Positions 35,039 through 47,700 of a stretch of 64,000 bases of DNA are shown here, one piece after another. Under the pieces are notes generated by a model that saw only the letters and a list, made by a program, of their open reading frames with translations, searched no databases and was not told the origin of the DNA. The stretch is from Hypholoma sublateritium FD-334 SS-4 (taxonomy: Eukaryota; Basidiomycota; Agaricomycetes; Agaricales; Strophariaceae), in contig KN817523.1 of assembly GCA_000827495.1 (NCBI GenBank), positions 68,261-132,260 on the forward strand. The letters are read 5' to 3'. The stretch's first letter is position 1. Every line of letters starts with the position of its first letter. Both the position numbers and the translations under genes were made by a program.

Positions 35039-35721
35039 GATAGACTTGGGCCTCTGCTATAGCGAAGAGGTGGGGAATTTCAAGAGCCGTTTCTTGGCTG
35101 TCTTTGACGGGTGCCTCATATAAGGCGTGCCTAAAACGGCTTTTTACCAAGGCACACCTGCGGGACATGTATGCAAGTCAATATATTGCTGTGCATAATC
35201 ATCGTACATAGCCTTGGATGGCTTGCGGAGCTTGATTCGAAAAGGTTATGTAGCATTTGAATTTAGCAGCTGACTGTTGCTGGTCACGGACGTTGGAGGG
35301 TGCTGATAAGGATATTGGTCTCTCTCAGTCAACTCTCAGTCTCTCTCGTCCTAGCCAACACTTGCGGAATTTGAGCCTGTTCCGACCGCTTGAAATGCGC
35401 CAAGGAATTGATGAGTTTTATCGCTTTTCGCAAGTGTTCAATTTCAAAATAGCCAGCAGGCAATTTCAAGCGGAGTTCTTCACCAGTTAAGATATGATCA
35501 AAAATAACCTTCTGAAAGTATCGTGATGTGGTGACTCTCGCATTCAACGGATCCCGCGATGCCCGACCAGTATCAACACTGCGTTATCTACGCGCCAAAT
35601 ACTGCGATTCCTGTGGACCCCCGACGTTATAGGGTTTCTTTCAGCCAGTTCGACTGTCAACAACCAACCCGTCGGTATTACGCAACACAGAAATACCGTT
35701 GAAGCCAGGTCGTTAACTACC
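35039..35721. other. Divergent promoter region, GPCR / F-box-like gene
   Basis: About 680 bases with both promoters. A CT-rich stretch with repeated 'TCTCTC' and 'CAGTC' lies at 35318-35352. No gene is supported. Confidence 0.4.
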
Positions 35722-37517
35722 ATGACTGCATCCACGCTAGCGCCGATGATTCACTCTTCACTAGGCCATCCTTCCAAGGGTCTTCTGGCGCTCTCACCAG
35801 AGTTAGTTCTTGAAGTAGTCTCGCACATCCGTCCTGCAGTAGCCAACGTTCATGCTTTCTCTACGGATGCATTGGCGAACGATCCAGAAAAGCCGAACAT
35901 AGCAAATCTTCGCCTTGTTTGCCAATATTTAAACGAGGTCCTCGAACACCTCGTTTTGAAGTCCATTTCATTCGATTTTGGAGGAACAGAATTATCCGAG
36001 GCCCATGTCGAGTCTCAGCTTTCGTTGCTATCCATGGGAGGGAGCGCTGTCTCTCGATATGCGACGCAACTATACATCAAATCGCTTTGCATTTCTCCAC
36101 GACGATCCAGAGGCTACATCAACGATAGCGAACAAGTCGACGCAAAAGCGAGCGCTCTCATCCGCATCCTGAATGTCCATTTGAAGAATGCCATCCTTTC
36201 ACTCTCAAACCTGCGTTTTACCGTGTGAGTAGCTACCCATCTCATTCAGATGCGATGAAATGACGGGATATAACAGGTTCAATGTCGAACAAGCGGACGA
36301 TTGCAACACACTCGCTCTTAATGCTCTGACCGCTCTTCCTTCCTTGGAGAAAGTCACACTCAACATAGAATCTGGTCCAGCGGATAAACCTCCGACAATG
36401 CTGTTGGTCAATCGCTTTAGCGGGCTGCGTAGCCTCTGCATTTCCTTGTTCAGCCGTCCACTTTACTACGGAAATTCTCCCAATAATAATACCCCTGACA
36501 GTGACTTCTTCGATCAGGTTGCCGAGGTGATTAGTAAAAGTCCTTTCCTACACCATCTCAGCATACTGCAACCAGGCCAATGCAAATACGATTCGTCTTT
36601 CCGCCATCTCATAAGTAAAGTTCCCCATACCCTACCGCTCGCACATCTCAAGTCCCTCTACTTGGCCATTACGGACCTCAAGCTTGATGTGATCAGCATC
36701 CCCCATCTGAGATCTCTCACATCCCTCCACATTGAAGGTTCGGCACATAGTTTGCATACAGGGGAAGAATTGTGGCCTGCACTGGCTGCGGCACACATCA
36801 AATTAAAGAATATAACTGTTTGGCACTTGTCAGAACTCCTCGCGAAATACCTCGAATCTTACTCTGGTTTACAGCGGCTCCATGTCTTATTGATATATTA
36901 TCCCGACGGTAACTGCACGACATACGACAGGCAATCATTCCTTCAGCAAATACTCCCCCTTCACAACTTGTCGTCGACAATCATTACTTCTCCGGCGGAT
37001 AATCATCCACCATGGGACGTCCATTCGCGATCAGATAGTCAAGGTCTGGTATTTGAGGTGCACTTGCAGGGGACGGCGGCGCAGCCTAAGGATCTTGAAA
37101 TATTGCCCTCCGTGGATGTCACGGCTTGCATTGACTGCATTCCTGATTGCTTACCACTGGTGGTGCGTGCTCGACTTATGTCATACTTTTCTCGAATTAT
37201 ATGTCATTTATTGCATTTTAATGCAGTTCGACTCTTTAATGCAGTCCCCAATATGTCGCATGAAGCGACTTCGCGTCAAATACTCACTCACCAAGATATA
37301 TTTCGGGTGCGGAACGGGTATGAACGCGTACATGACTCGCCAGAACGATGCGGGAAACCAATGGGTAAAGGACCTCAGGATAACTGAGCCCCAGCGATAT
37401 CCTGCCGAGGTTTCGCTTGGATTTGGCCGTGTACTTTGCTTGATGGAGGAGGATGGTGTACCGGGCATGTATGCTTATCAACGCAGTCAGGTATTGTCGC
37501 GATTAGACTTTAATTAG
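35722..37517 (+). CDS. F-box-like protein with leucine-rich repeats
   Basis: Basidiomycete genomes carry large families of such presumed SCF ubiquitin-ligase adaptors. The N-terminal F-box-like segment is GLLALSPELVLEVVSHIRPA, followed by LRLVCQYLNEVLEHLVLKSI. The second exon (from about 36276) contains irregular leucine-rich repeats: ALPSLEKVTLNIESG, FSGLRSLCISLF, PFLHHLSIL, LAHLKSLYLAITDL and IPHLRSLTSLHIEGSAHSL. A late intron (37163-37226) joins to FDSLMQSPICRMKRLRV and then KIYFGCGTGMNAY, ending VLSRLDFN. An alternative reading of the last exon ends at 37387, but the conserved-looking IYFGCGTGM supports the longer frame. Substrate unknown; exact last splice site is inferred. Confidence 0.7.
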
Positions 37518-37855
37518 GTATGGTTTACTAACTTACTAGACAATTCACAAGTAAAATGTAAATTGAATTTCGAGAAATGAGATGGATTCAAGGTAATCAT
37601 TAAATTATCAAAATTATCATCAAGACAAAAGTTGGACATCTGAGTTCGTTTCGGCCACTTCAAGGAATTGAGCGGAATATCGGGCCGGGATGCTCTCAAC
37701 TTTTTTGATCTGCTCGCGCCTGGCACTGTTCAAGCTCGAGCCACATTCTTGCCCCATTGTCACCCACCTGTCTGAGCCATTCCCTAGTTCCCCTTGCCAT
37801 CGCTCCTAGATCTGTTATACCCCTAAATTGATATACAAGGATAAAGGGACGCAGA
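37518..37855. other. Short intergenic region
   Basis: 338 AT-rich bases between two plus-strand genes. It should hold the terminator of the F-box-like gene and the promoter of the ZCCHC9 gene. Nothing else is seen. Confidence 0.4.
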
Positions 37856-39002
37856 ATGACCCGTGTCACGAATTTTGGTATCAAACGCACGCATGTGCAA
37901 GCCGGGTTTGCTCTGGACGAACCCGAGCCCGCACCACAGACCATCGCTGGGACTTCCGCTGCGCCAGAAAGTAACAAACACGAGGAAGGCAATGACTGCT
38001 TGAATCCTCCAGCGAAGAAGAAGAGAAAGCGCACACCGAAGTCCAAGCGGGATGGGTACGCTGCGCAGAAGGCTGCAGAGGCTGCGGCTCTGAATGGCGA
38101 GGAGACTTCGTCGGAGGTACAACCGAAGGGTCAGAGCAAGGAAGAAAGTGCGCCTGCACAAGATGATGGTCCAGTTTTGACACGCTTAGAGAAGAAGCAA
38201 AAGCGGAACTTGGCACGGAGGATGAAAGGTGAGTTCTGCGGTGTACCCATGCAGAAATGCCACCGTTATTGATCCACTATTTTTCAGTCGTGGCTGCCAC
38301 AGAGACGCGTAGACTGAAAAGGATATCTCAGAAACATGTGCAGACGACGTGCTTTGCCTGCCGCGAGAAGGGTCATGCCGCGAAAGATTGCCCTAAGAGC
38401 AGAGGCACGGAAGGTGCGGAGAAAGGCGCACCGTCCGTCGGTATCTGCTACAGGTTCGATCACGCATACGTATCACAAAGCCAAGTTTCTGAATGATTCC
38501 GATAGATGTAACTCGCAAAAGCACACTCTGTCACGGTGTAAGAAACCGGTCGACCCCGCAAACCCATTGCCCTACGCCTCCTGCTTTGTCTGCAACGGAA
38601 AGGGCCATCTAGCATCCGGATGCCCGGAGAACAAGGCGAAAGGTGTATATCCAAACGGCGGTTGCTGTAAACTTTGCGGAGACAAGACCCACCTGGCGAA
38701 GGATTGTCGCGTCAGAGAACAAGGTACAATCGTGTTGCTCAGATATCCACTCTTCCCTCACGTATTTCATTCGCCTTTCAGTGACGGATCCGACGACTGT
38801 CTTAGGCACAGGACGCAATGCTGGCGCTGACGAAGACGATTTCCACATGTTCAAACGCAATACGACAGCCATCGAACGTGATGAAAAGCACGACGCAAAG
38901 CTGAAGGAAATGCTGGACATCCGAACAGGCGCGCTTTCGGGGTCTATTAAGCCCACTGGGATCGTTCCACAGCCCAAGAAGAATATCGTCGTTTTCAAGT
39001 GA
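37856..39002 (+). CDS. Zinc-knuckle protein, ZCCHC9 type
   Basis: A nuclear or nucleolar RNA-binding protein; ZCCHC9 homologues are linked to ribosomal RNA processing. The N-terminal region is basic and acidic (PPAKKKRKRTPKSKRDG, EKKQKRNLARRMK). Four CCHC or CCHC-like knuckles follow in the ZCCHC9 order: CFACREKGHAAKDCP; GICYRCNSQKHTLSRCKKPV, split across an intron (TAC AG|A TGT); CFVCNGKGHLASGCPENKAK; and CKLCGDKTHLAKDCR. YPNGGCCKLCG and PYASCFVCNGKGHL are characteristic of the family. The last exon is short and basic, with NTTAIERDEKHDAKLKEM, and ends PQPKKNIVVFK. Five exons, no frame break. Air1/Air2-type TRAMP knuckle proteins are the alternative, but these have five knuckles with other spacing. 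Confidence 0.9.
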
Positions 39003-39339
39003 CTTTTTTTTGGTTCGTTGGAAGCAGGTCATCTGTATTTATGTATTTCGCACATTAACTTCTAACTATGTAACTCCCGCTGAACCAGACGATCGGTCAT
39101 GGACAAATGGTTGATGCATCCTGAGCGCCGGAGGACAGGAACGGACCAGTTGCAATGTCATGTCTATTCTTCTACTACTTAGATAATCGGCCCGTTATCC
39201 GCCTGGGCAGCTCATTTTGATTGCGCGTTCTGTGTTTCACAGCAGACTACGACCTTCGTTCAGAATCCACCTGTCGGAACTGCTATACCGTGCCCTGTTC
39301 TTGGCGACGAAAGCTCCTTTTGAAGTCTGTATCCACAGA
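39003..39339. other. Short intergenic region
   Basis: 337 bases between the ZCCHC9 gene and the aldo/keto reductase gene, both on plus. No distinct signal is seen. Confidence 0.4.
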
Positions 39340-40473
39340 ATGTCGCTGTCAACAAAGATTATCTACGGAACTGCATGGTGGGCTGCGAACGTCATCTTTA
39401 CGCTCGAGAAGCATCCCACTGACCACGAGATGTTATCCCGGCTGTAATTATAGGAAGAAGGAGCGCACGACGCGACTGGTGGTTAGCGCGGTTCTGAATG
39501 GGTTCAAAGCCATCGATACTGGTAATATCTCCAGTGTATTTCGTACATCATTCTTCTGAGGAGGTCGTCCTCAATCAGCGTGTCAACCAAAACATTATCG
39601 GTATGCACACAAGCGTGGAGGAAGGATATATCCTAAAATAACTGGAATTGTCAATCTTGTTCTAGGGAAGACCTTGTTGGCGCAGCCCTCATCGAATTGA
39701 AGGAGAAACACAATGTCAACCGCGAAGATCTCTTCATTCAGACGAAGTACGCGTTTACTTGGATCATTATCCACCTCGTTGTCTGACCTCCTCTACAGGT
39801 TTACCCCAATAGATGGCCAGGACCAGTCCCAGCCTCTCCCGTACAACCCAACTGAGCCTATTCCCAAACAAATCACTACATCCGTCCAGAAGTCGCTCGC
39901 GAACCTACACACTACGTACCTCGACAGCTTCCTGCTGCACTCTCCCTTCGCGACATGGAAGCAGACGCTCGAGGCATGGCACACGCTCGCTGCACTTCAG
40001 GACGCGGGCACGGTGCGCCTCATCGGCGTGAGTAATACATACAGCGCGGCGATGGTGCTGCGCCTATCGGCGGTGCGCGCGGTGCAAGTCGTGCAGAACC
40101 GCTGCTTCGAAGGGAACGGCTGGGATGCGGACGTGCGCGCGGTGTGCAGGGAGCAGGGTATAATGTACCAGTATGTGTGCTTTTGACTCTGCTGCTTGCA
40201 TTCGTGGTGGCTCGTTCAGGGCCTTGCAGGTCTTTTTGGACGCTCACGGGCTCCCCGTCGCTGCTTAGCCACCCGGCAGTACTGAAGCTCGCTAAGGTAT
40301 ACAACATGACGGCCGAACAGGTGGTGTACAAGTTCGCACAGAGCGAAGGCATCACTCCGCTTTCAGGTACAACCAACGAGGAGCACATGCGGGAGGACGT
40401 CGCGGTGGAGAGACTGTCCTTCGCAGACGATGAGACAGTAGTAGACGATCTGCGAAATTTCATTAGGAATTGA
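39340..40473 (+). CDS. Aldo/keto reductase
   Basis: NAD(P)H-dependent carbonyl reductase in the cytosol. Six exons join in frame: MSLSTKIIYGTAW|KKERTT, NGFKAIDTACQPKHYREDLV, DLFIQTKFTPIDGQ, then a long exon and SFWTLTGSPSLLSHPAV. The catalytic tetrad is present: Asp in AIDTA, Tyr in KHYRED, Lys in IQTK, and His in FLLHSP. The 3' exon has LIGVSNTYSAA (Ser/Asn cofactor contacts), VVQNRCFEGN, YKFAQSEGITPLSGTTNEEH (C-terminal NADPH-binding region) and ends LRNFIRN. Three splice sites are set by frame: the first intron splits TGG, another has its acceptor at TCAATCAG before CGTGTCAACC, and one splits an AAG Lys codon. The substrate is unknown; the overall pattern resembles fungal short aldehyde reductases. 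Confidence 0.9.
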
Positions 40474-40556
40474 GTGGTGTTCGGACTTCGGAGCCGCGCA
40501 TACATACGCAAAAGCCAGATGGCATATTTGCAGGAACGTGTTTCATTGTTTTCCGG

Positions 40557-41349
40557 TTAAGGATCACTCCCTTGATAAATGTTGTCTACGATGCGAGCTC
40601 CATAATTATCCCAAGGATACGCTTTCAAGAGTTCGGCCCAATATTCTTCGGCGAGGTGACTTGGAGATTGTATGGCTAAACGTCCTTTGGTGGGACTGAA
40701 GGCACCGTTGCGGTAAAAGCGTTCAAGCTCGAATGCCAGGCGGATATCTTGGGGACTTATCCAAGGGTGGGCTAAATCGTGAGTCAGCGTTGTCAGCGTC
40801 AGAATAGGACGCTTGTCGCTATTAAGATGCATTGAATTTGTATGATGCTGTGGAAAATTGAGTATAAGTGATATACTTGCTTAGAGATTGACACAGACCC
40901 CTAGATTCTCTTCCACTTCCAAGAGCTTAACAAGAAACTTGCGCGCAGATACGGGCCCCTTGAAGACGAACTTGCGGGTCAGAGATAGTGATTTGTCCTG
41001 CAATGACGGAGTCCAGTAAGTTCAGATGCCACTTGATACCTTCATAAAGCATCACCGGGCCTGTATTGAGCTTCCAACCGTGGCAAAGCAGAGGATACAG
41101 ATCACGTTCGAAATCTTCCCTTGTGATTTTTCGAAGTGCACTTTGCTGGTCTTCCTCAGCGTGGTATTTCAACGATAGCAGAGGTACAGAAGATCGTTCA
41201 GGATCCGGTGTAGAGCCCACCCTGCGTACTTGAAGCCTGTGAGCTGTCAATGGGCGCGACAGGGATGAACAACACAACAAGGTTTGCCGAGGTAGAATTA
41301 CAGTGGCAAACATAGAGCGGGAAACATTCTGAAAATGAGAAAGGAGCAT
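40557..41349 (-). CDS. Pterin-4a-carbinolamine dehydratase family protein (PCD/DCoH), probably mitochondrial
   Basis: PCD dehydrates 4a-hydroxytetrahydrobiopterin and recycles the pterin cofactor. Three exons join as HGWKLNTGP|DKSLSLTRKFVFKGPVSARK|FLVKLLEVEENLG|HHTNSMHL. This gives the PCD layout: GW before the first strand, a RxFxF strand, and two His in the usual place for the catalytic HH pair. Then come PILTLTTLTHDLAHPWISPQ and DIRLAFELERFY, matching the T-H and 'D..LA' positions of the family. The first intron uses donor GTGATG; a stronger GTATC donor 12 bases downstream would shift the frame and stop. The N-terminus (MFATVILPRQTLLCCSSLSR) is basic and hydrophobic, as in a mitochondrial presequence; MFATV (41313) could be the start. 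The second His is followed by Thr where Pro is usual, so activity is uncertain. Confidence 0.75.
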
Positions 41350-42050
41350 GACGCATCGACTGGTCTATAGCTCTCAGTGGGTTTGTCTTGTGGTTTGGCA
41401 CCACGAGCAGCTGGCGCGCACGCCGCAGACGGTCGGCGTCGAGAACAAGTCGTGAACGCGGAGCACGGCGCACGCCCTAGTCGTGATCACGCGATACAAA
41501 TTGTGATCCGTTAGTGATCCGATTAGGAGCGATATCATGATCGACTGATGGTCCGGATGCTGCATCCGCCACCCAGGTCAAATCCAAGTCAAATTGAGTC
41601 GTAAAATCCACTACACCATCAAGTCAGAAATCGCATGTACAGCTCATTTGTGCTTTCTTCGATCTCCCGTGACCCCATTAACGTATACCTTTCAAATACC
41701 GCAGGGCATGTGCCCACTCATCCGGGGAATTTTCGAAAGGCAACAGGGTAGTCGAGCGCACGCGAACATCTCGATCGAACGGCTCTTTTTCACAGTCGAT
41801 CCGCGGCATTAACCAGGTCCTGATACTTTACCCCCGTATATGCCTGAGGCTCTTTACATAACCGCAGGCTGAGGTTTTCACCTGTTTTCACCATCTCGGC
41901 ACTGGTGTTTCACGTTCCTTCCGACCCTCGAATGCAACACTGCGTAAGCGCATAGCGTTCTCACCTCAGCGTACGCGCCCATAACAGCGGAGAAGAAGTG
42001 CGAAGAGGCCGCAAGCGCTGCGCCTTGCCAGTGGGGGCATTGCATCCTTC
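41350..42050. other. Divergent promoter region, PCD / GH128
   Basis: About 700 bases between divergent start codons. No motif stands out, and short open frames on both strands are not supported. Confidence 0.4.
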
Positions 42051-43261
42051 ATGCACTCATTGCTTGTCTTCGTCCTTCACCTGCTGCTCCTCGCTTGTTC
42101 TACACGTGGATTCGAGAAAAGGCAGGATGCGTCTTCCAATATAACCTCAAAGGCGGGATTGGCCTGGCCCAATGGAGCCACCGCAAGCCTAAAGCAATTC
42201 GAAGGAACTGGAAGGGTTACATGGTACGGCACAAAAATTATCTCTCAGTACGGCCAATCTATAGCTCTTTCTGATAGGTACTATACATGGTCTGCCTACC
42301 CGATTGATAACAACATCGAGTTTGTGCCCATGTTTTGGGGGAAGACGTCTGTCTCAGTATGGACGAACACCGCCAAACAGGTTCTGGCGACGATGTCGCC
42401 AATAGTCACAGCTGTTCTAGGGATGAATGAGTTGGCGACCCTCTCCATCTACACGGCGAATACGAACTAATTGGTTATACAGGCCAGAACTTGCGAGTCA
42501 GGCAAACCTGACTGTTCAGGAAGGCGTGGACCTTTGGAAAACTTACATTGAACCCCTGCGTGCTTCTGGATATCGTCTAGGCAGCCCTGGGCCGTCCAGT
42601 TCGCCAGCAGGGAAGGTATGGTTACAAGACTTTATCAAAGCTTGCAACGGAGAATGCACGATAGATTTCATTTCAACGCGTAGGTCCAAGGCCTCTATTT
42701 CTCGCATTTGGAGTGGTGGCTGATATGATAGAACTCTCGATCAGACTGGTACGGCACGAATACGACGCTATTCCAGCAACACGTCGAAGACTACTATAAT
42801 ACCTTTCAGAAACCTCTGTGGATCACGGAATGGGCCTGCCAGGACTATGTGAACGTCACTCATGTCTGCTCAGCAGATGAAATTTCCGCTTTCATGAATG
42901 TAACCCAAGCCTATCTCGATTCTGTGAGTTACGTGGAGCGATATGCGTGGTTTGGCGCACAGAAAAATCTCAGTATCGTGGATAGTGTGCGACCAGAATT
43001 CATTTTTATCTATTCTGGCGTATTGATTTTTGACATTCACAGAATAACGCAATAATGGATGACGACGGCATTATCGATCAACTTGGAAAGCAATACATCA
43101 ATTACACTGATGCTGACGGTCCCATTGATACAGCGCTTCCGACGTTCTCCGCTTCATCATCTCCAACTGCCGTAACTGACGGGAGTTCTGGATTTAGCTA
43201 CTCCGCACTCCTTTGTACAACTGCAGTAGTTGCATCACAACTGGCAATTTATTTGTCCTGA
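42051..43261 (+). CDS. GH128 glycoside hydrolase (beta-1,3-glucanase family), GPI-anchored
   Basis: A secreted enzyme of family GH128, which acts on beta-1,3-glucans; in fungi it remodels the cell wall or digests laminarin. The signal peptide is MHSLLVFVLHLLLLACSTRG. Introns join to AGLAWPNG, VTWYYTWSAYPIDNNIEFVP, MFWGKTSV, VLGMNEPELASQANLT (catalytic acid/base Glu in NEPE), CTIDFISTHWYGTN and QKPLWITEWACQDY (nucleophile Glu in ITEWA). Later AYLDSVSYVERYAWFGAQKN is conserved in the family. The C-terminal SSSPTAVTDGSSGFSYSALL ends in a hydrophobic tail (CTTAVVASQLAIYLS), the form of a GPI-anchor signal. All six or so exons are in frame. The alternative, a non-enzymatic cell-wall protein, is unlikely as both acidic residues are present. 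Confidence 0.88.
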
Positions 43262-44704
43262 GCGTTGGACCGCTTTATCTATCTCCTCAGAAATTCAGTC
43301 ATAATGCGCACAGAGCTAGTTAGATATACTTTGGTGCGCAACATTTTAAATGAATGGACGCTGTGTACTTTGATGTTGCTGGATAGTTGGGTCAATGAGC
43401 GGTTATCTCCACTTGAAGGCTGAAGCGCTGAAGCTTGAAGCGGGGTGTAAGTGTCTTTTCATACCCGCCTTTTTTCTCTATGAAAGGCGCTAGAATTTTG
43501 TTTTGAGATGCACAGTTTACTATAGATTTACCCTTCAATTAACCCTTTTTTTTCCTTTACTTACCTTTACTTGCTCTGGAGTCCTCGTCTGACTTGAGGT
43601 GGAATCAAATATTGGCGCCGTCCCTGTTTTCCACGTGATATTACACAGATAACAAAACGCCAGTGGCATTGCCGGACTCTGAATCAAACCTTGTTCAAAC
43701 CAAGTAAAAGTCAAGTTTAAACCAAGCCCGAACCTACCTAAACCTCTCGAAATCATCTTGGCCGTTTTTACCATGGCCGAAGGTCCTCGATGCCTTACAG
43801 CCTCTTACAACCCTGAATGCAAATTGAACGGATGACTTGTCAGCGCTTCAGCAACAACCTCCGATCGTTGGTCTGCCATGTGGAGCGGAGGCTACATACA
43901 GCTACAGACGCGATGGATACTCATCAAGGAGGCACCGATTGACGTGCCCAGCCTGCCCAGCCTGCCTCCTTTACTCTTATCATCCTATTTACCGTGTATT
44001 CCACGACGATAGCAGACGGTCCCCGGGCTTGCTAGCAACACGTCGAAATAGGTCGGACACGCCGAAAGTTCAAATGCATTCAACTCGAATCAGCGATTAT
44101 GGCAAGCTAAAAAAACGTTCGAGAATTCTCCAGTTCAGCGGGAATATCGTACTTTTCAACCTTCAGAACGATACTCATGGATGGAACACAGAAGGCCACG
44201 GAAGCTCATGCTGGTGATATCTGGGCGCTTGCTCCTGGTATCTGTGACCCGCCTTGGTCTTGGCAACACATGTACTAATAAATCAGGCGCGCGTCCCCAT
44301 GGGCGGCTGATGGCTTGCCAGTAGACGCCTCATGCTACCCAACGGTACGTTCACTTGTCGCCGCGTTCGACGTCAGCCTCTGATGTCGCCATTATGCAGC
44401 ATTTCAAGTCATGATCCTGCAACGATGTATGGCAGGGCCCTCTTTTACTTGAGGTTCGTGACCTATCCTAGCCTATCCTGCAAGATGCAAGCTCGGCCAA
44501 CCTTGTCCGCACATGCATGCGTCTCATTCCATGCGACAAGGTCGTAATATCTAGGACCATATATGCAATTATGCCTTCCTAAAAGCTTGCTGAGATTCGC
44601 TGTCTACTCCATCCGTTGATATATTCTACGTGCACACTTCTTGTGCTCCACATGCGCCGCCGTTGTGCCTGCATCTAGTTGCTATCACCAATCAGGTGTT
44701 CTGG
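43262..44704. other. 1.4-kb gap, small tandem repeats only
   Basis: No gene is supported. A short duplicated segment (GCTGAAGC, twice) lies at 43422-43438 and a 9-mer CCCAGCCTG repeat near 43948-43970. A pyrimidine-rich tract with TTTACTT units lies at 43541-43572. The remainder looks like ordinary spacer. Confidence 0.4.
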
Positions 44705-44711
44705 TATATAA
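44705..44711 (+). promoter_or_regulatory. Probable TATA box of the subtilisin gene
   Basis: TATATAA lies 71 bases before the start codon at 44776, in good position for a fungal core promoter. The distance and match are seen in the sequence; the function is inferred. Confidence 0.45.
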
Positions 44712-44775
44712 CCTGCGTACCCCAGTAATTACGGGTCACCATTCTTCATTACCTCCGAAGGTCATCTCGTCGACC

Positions 44776-47700
44776 ATGAAGTCTGCTGTATTCTTTGCTC
44801 TTCTTCCGACGCTGCTGAGCGCAGTCTCTGTCCATGCAGTTCTTCCGGTCCCCCAGAAGATCGCAAATCTCCCCACCATTTCTAACAAGTTCATTATCGA
44901 AGTCGAAGACATCGCCACAATCCCTAACAAACGCTCTTTTAAACGCGTGAGCTTCCGGTTTCTCTACTTCTGTCGCTTCAAGAATGATTAAAAACAACAC
45001 TGTTACAGTCTCTTGATGTCGTCTATGACTCTTTGAAATCCCGTGCAGTTAAGTTCGACGTGACCAAGGAATTCGATACTGCTGGTATCTTTGTTGGTGC
45101 AGCTGTCACTCTCAACGTATGTCATCTCTATCTTACTGCTTTCGACCTCCGTCTTATAGTCCACTAGACCGCTGAAGATGTTGCTGCTGTGGCAAATACT
45201 GAGGGTGTTACGGCCATTCGCCCCGTCAAAAGCTTTAAGCAACCAGTGTAAGTCTATCAATTGATTTTCACAGTAGTTCGTTCTCACTATGCCTTTAGTC
45301 TTGCCAAGATGCATGTTCTTACCGGCCTCGATGATGTCGAACTTCCTCCTTCCGCTCTTTCAACCCACATCATGACGGTTAATCTGCTTCAGACAACATT
45401 TACAAACTAATTCTCAACTCCATCTTTGTACAGGGCGTCGATAAGCTCCAAGCAGAAGGAAACATCGGAAAAGGCATCAAAATAGGAATGTAAATGAAAA
45501 TCCATGAGTATCGCACACATATACCATCCTAACGACTATCTCATCAGCATCGATACCGGAATTGACTACAAGCACCCCGCCCTTGGCGGCGCTTTTGGCG
45601 GTTCCTCTTTGGTCTACACGGGCTATGATTTTGTTGGAGACGCTTATACTGGTTAACTTCCACAACCTCGTCTTCACTGCAACAGTATTCTCATATATGA
45701 CGTGCAGGAGATAACGATCCTGTCCCCGACTCTGACCCGTACGATAATTGCAATGGTCATGGAACACATGTCGCTGTACGTACCATCTGCCTGAGAGTTT
45801 CCACAGACTAAAACTTCCTCTTTATTTCTCAGGGTATCATCGCTGCCCAACCCGGAAACGAATACAATGTTACAGGTGTTGCCTACGGTGCCAAGATCGC
45901 CTCCTACAGAATCTTCGGTTGCACAGGTGTCGTCAGTGAAGACGGTGCGTTGCTATCGATCCCTCATTTGTAGAGCGTATGGTCTGATAAAATTATATAG
46001 TTATCGTGGATGCACTCATCAGGGGTTACAAGGACGGAAATGATATCTTGACGCTGTCTCTCGGAGGCCCGGATGGGTGGGCGGCTTCTTCGAGCGCCGT
46101 TGTCGCCAACAGGCTTGCCAAACTGGGAAAAATTCTTACTATCGCCGCAGGCAATGATGTAAGCGGTGTTTTCTGCTTGCTTCAATCACTACCCAAACTT
46201 ACAATTGAAAGGGCTCCGCCGGCTCGTGGTACGCATCCAGCCCAGCAACTGCGCACGACGTTATCTCTGTCGGCAGTGTAGAGAAGTATGTGGTCAATTT
46301 GCGCTTTGCTGGTCGAGGCTCAATCTGACATCCTTTTCAACAGCACTGTCATCTCCCTCCAGACCGCAATTGTCCACGGTGCAATTTACCGACCAATTAC
46401 CTACTTTGGCACGGATCCTTTCGCTGTCCTCGACGAGCGGCCTATCTATGTCCTCACAAACAGCACCACCATCACCAACGATGCTTGTAATCCCCTCCCC
46501 GACAGCACCCCCGACCTTTCCAAGTACATTGTGATTGTTCGTCGAGGAACCTGTACTTTTGTGACTAAACTGGCGAACATCGCCGCCAAGGGCGGTAAAG
46601 CCTCTTTAATCTACGAGTACGCTTTCATTTGCTACCTGGTCTGCACGGAATCTCATATATATTTAGTAATGGAAACGGCTTCGCTGGTATCTCCGTTGGG
46701 GCGTACACTGCTACTCTCATCCAAGCTGCGGATGGAGAATTCGTGAGTCTGAAAGTGCTTTAATATTTGTTTTTACATCTTACAAACAAATCATAGCTTG
46801 TCAACCAATTCTTCGCGGGCGTTAACATAACTATATCTTTCCCCCAAACTGGCGACAGGATCAGCGCGCTCAGCTCTACTGGTGGATTGATGTCCACGTT
46901 CTCCACCTTTGGGCCCGAGAACGATTTCTCCTTCAAGCCCGCCTTGTCAGCGCCCGGAGGAAACATTATGTCCACGTACCCCCTCGCGCTCGGCGGCTTC
47001 GCTGTTGCCTCGGGCACATCCATGGCTACCCCTTTCGTAGCCGGAGCATCTGCTTTACTCCTCGCTGCGAAGGGAAAGACCCCGGCCGTTGCTAGGGCTG
47101 CCCGCGATCTCTTCGAGACCACCGCTACCAAGGTCCCATCGAGCCTCACCGACGGCGACCCGTACCAGACGTTGACCCAAGCCGGCGCGGGATTGATCAA
47201 TGCATATGATGCTATTCATGGGACGACACTTGTCTCCACCGGCGAGCTCATCCTCAATGACACTGCCCATTTCAATGGAATGTATGTGCTGAACCACTTG
47301 CTGTCACAATTGGCGCAACCATTCATTTTGTTTTGTTCAGCCGCACCTTCACTGTCACAAACACCGGAAAGACCACCAAGAAGTACACTCTGAGCCACGT
47401 CCCTGCTGGTACCGCTCTCACCGTCCAAGCGGTAAGCGCATGTTGTTCTGGGCATCAAGTAAAGCTCCTAACAAGGTGTTTGATCTCATTCAGGACTCCA
47501 TTTTCACCTCATTTGGCCCCGTACCCTTGTCCACCACGTACGCCTCAGCAATCATCTTCCCCTCGACTTTCAGTGTCCGCCCTGGTGGAAGCCAGCTCGT
47601 CATCGCCACCATCAAGCCGCCCACCGGCCTCGATGCCTCCCGCTACCCCGTCTATAGCGGCTTCATCGACATCACCAGCAGCGCGACGGACATCACGCAT

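Noticed and set aside
37053..37387. Alternative C-terminus of the F-box-like protein ending at 37387
   Set aside because: It follows from reading through the intron; the spliced frame to 37517 retains the KIYFGCGTGM segment.
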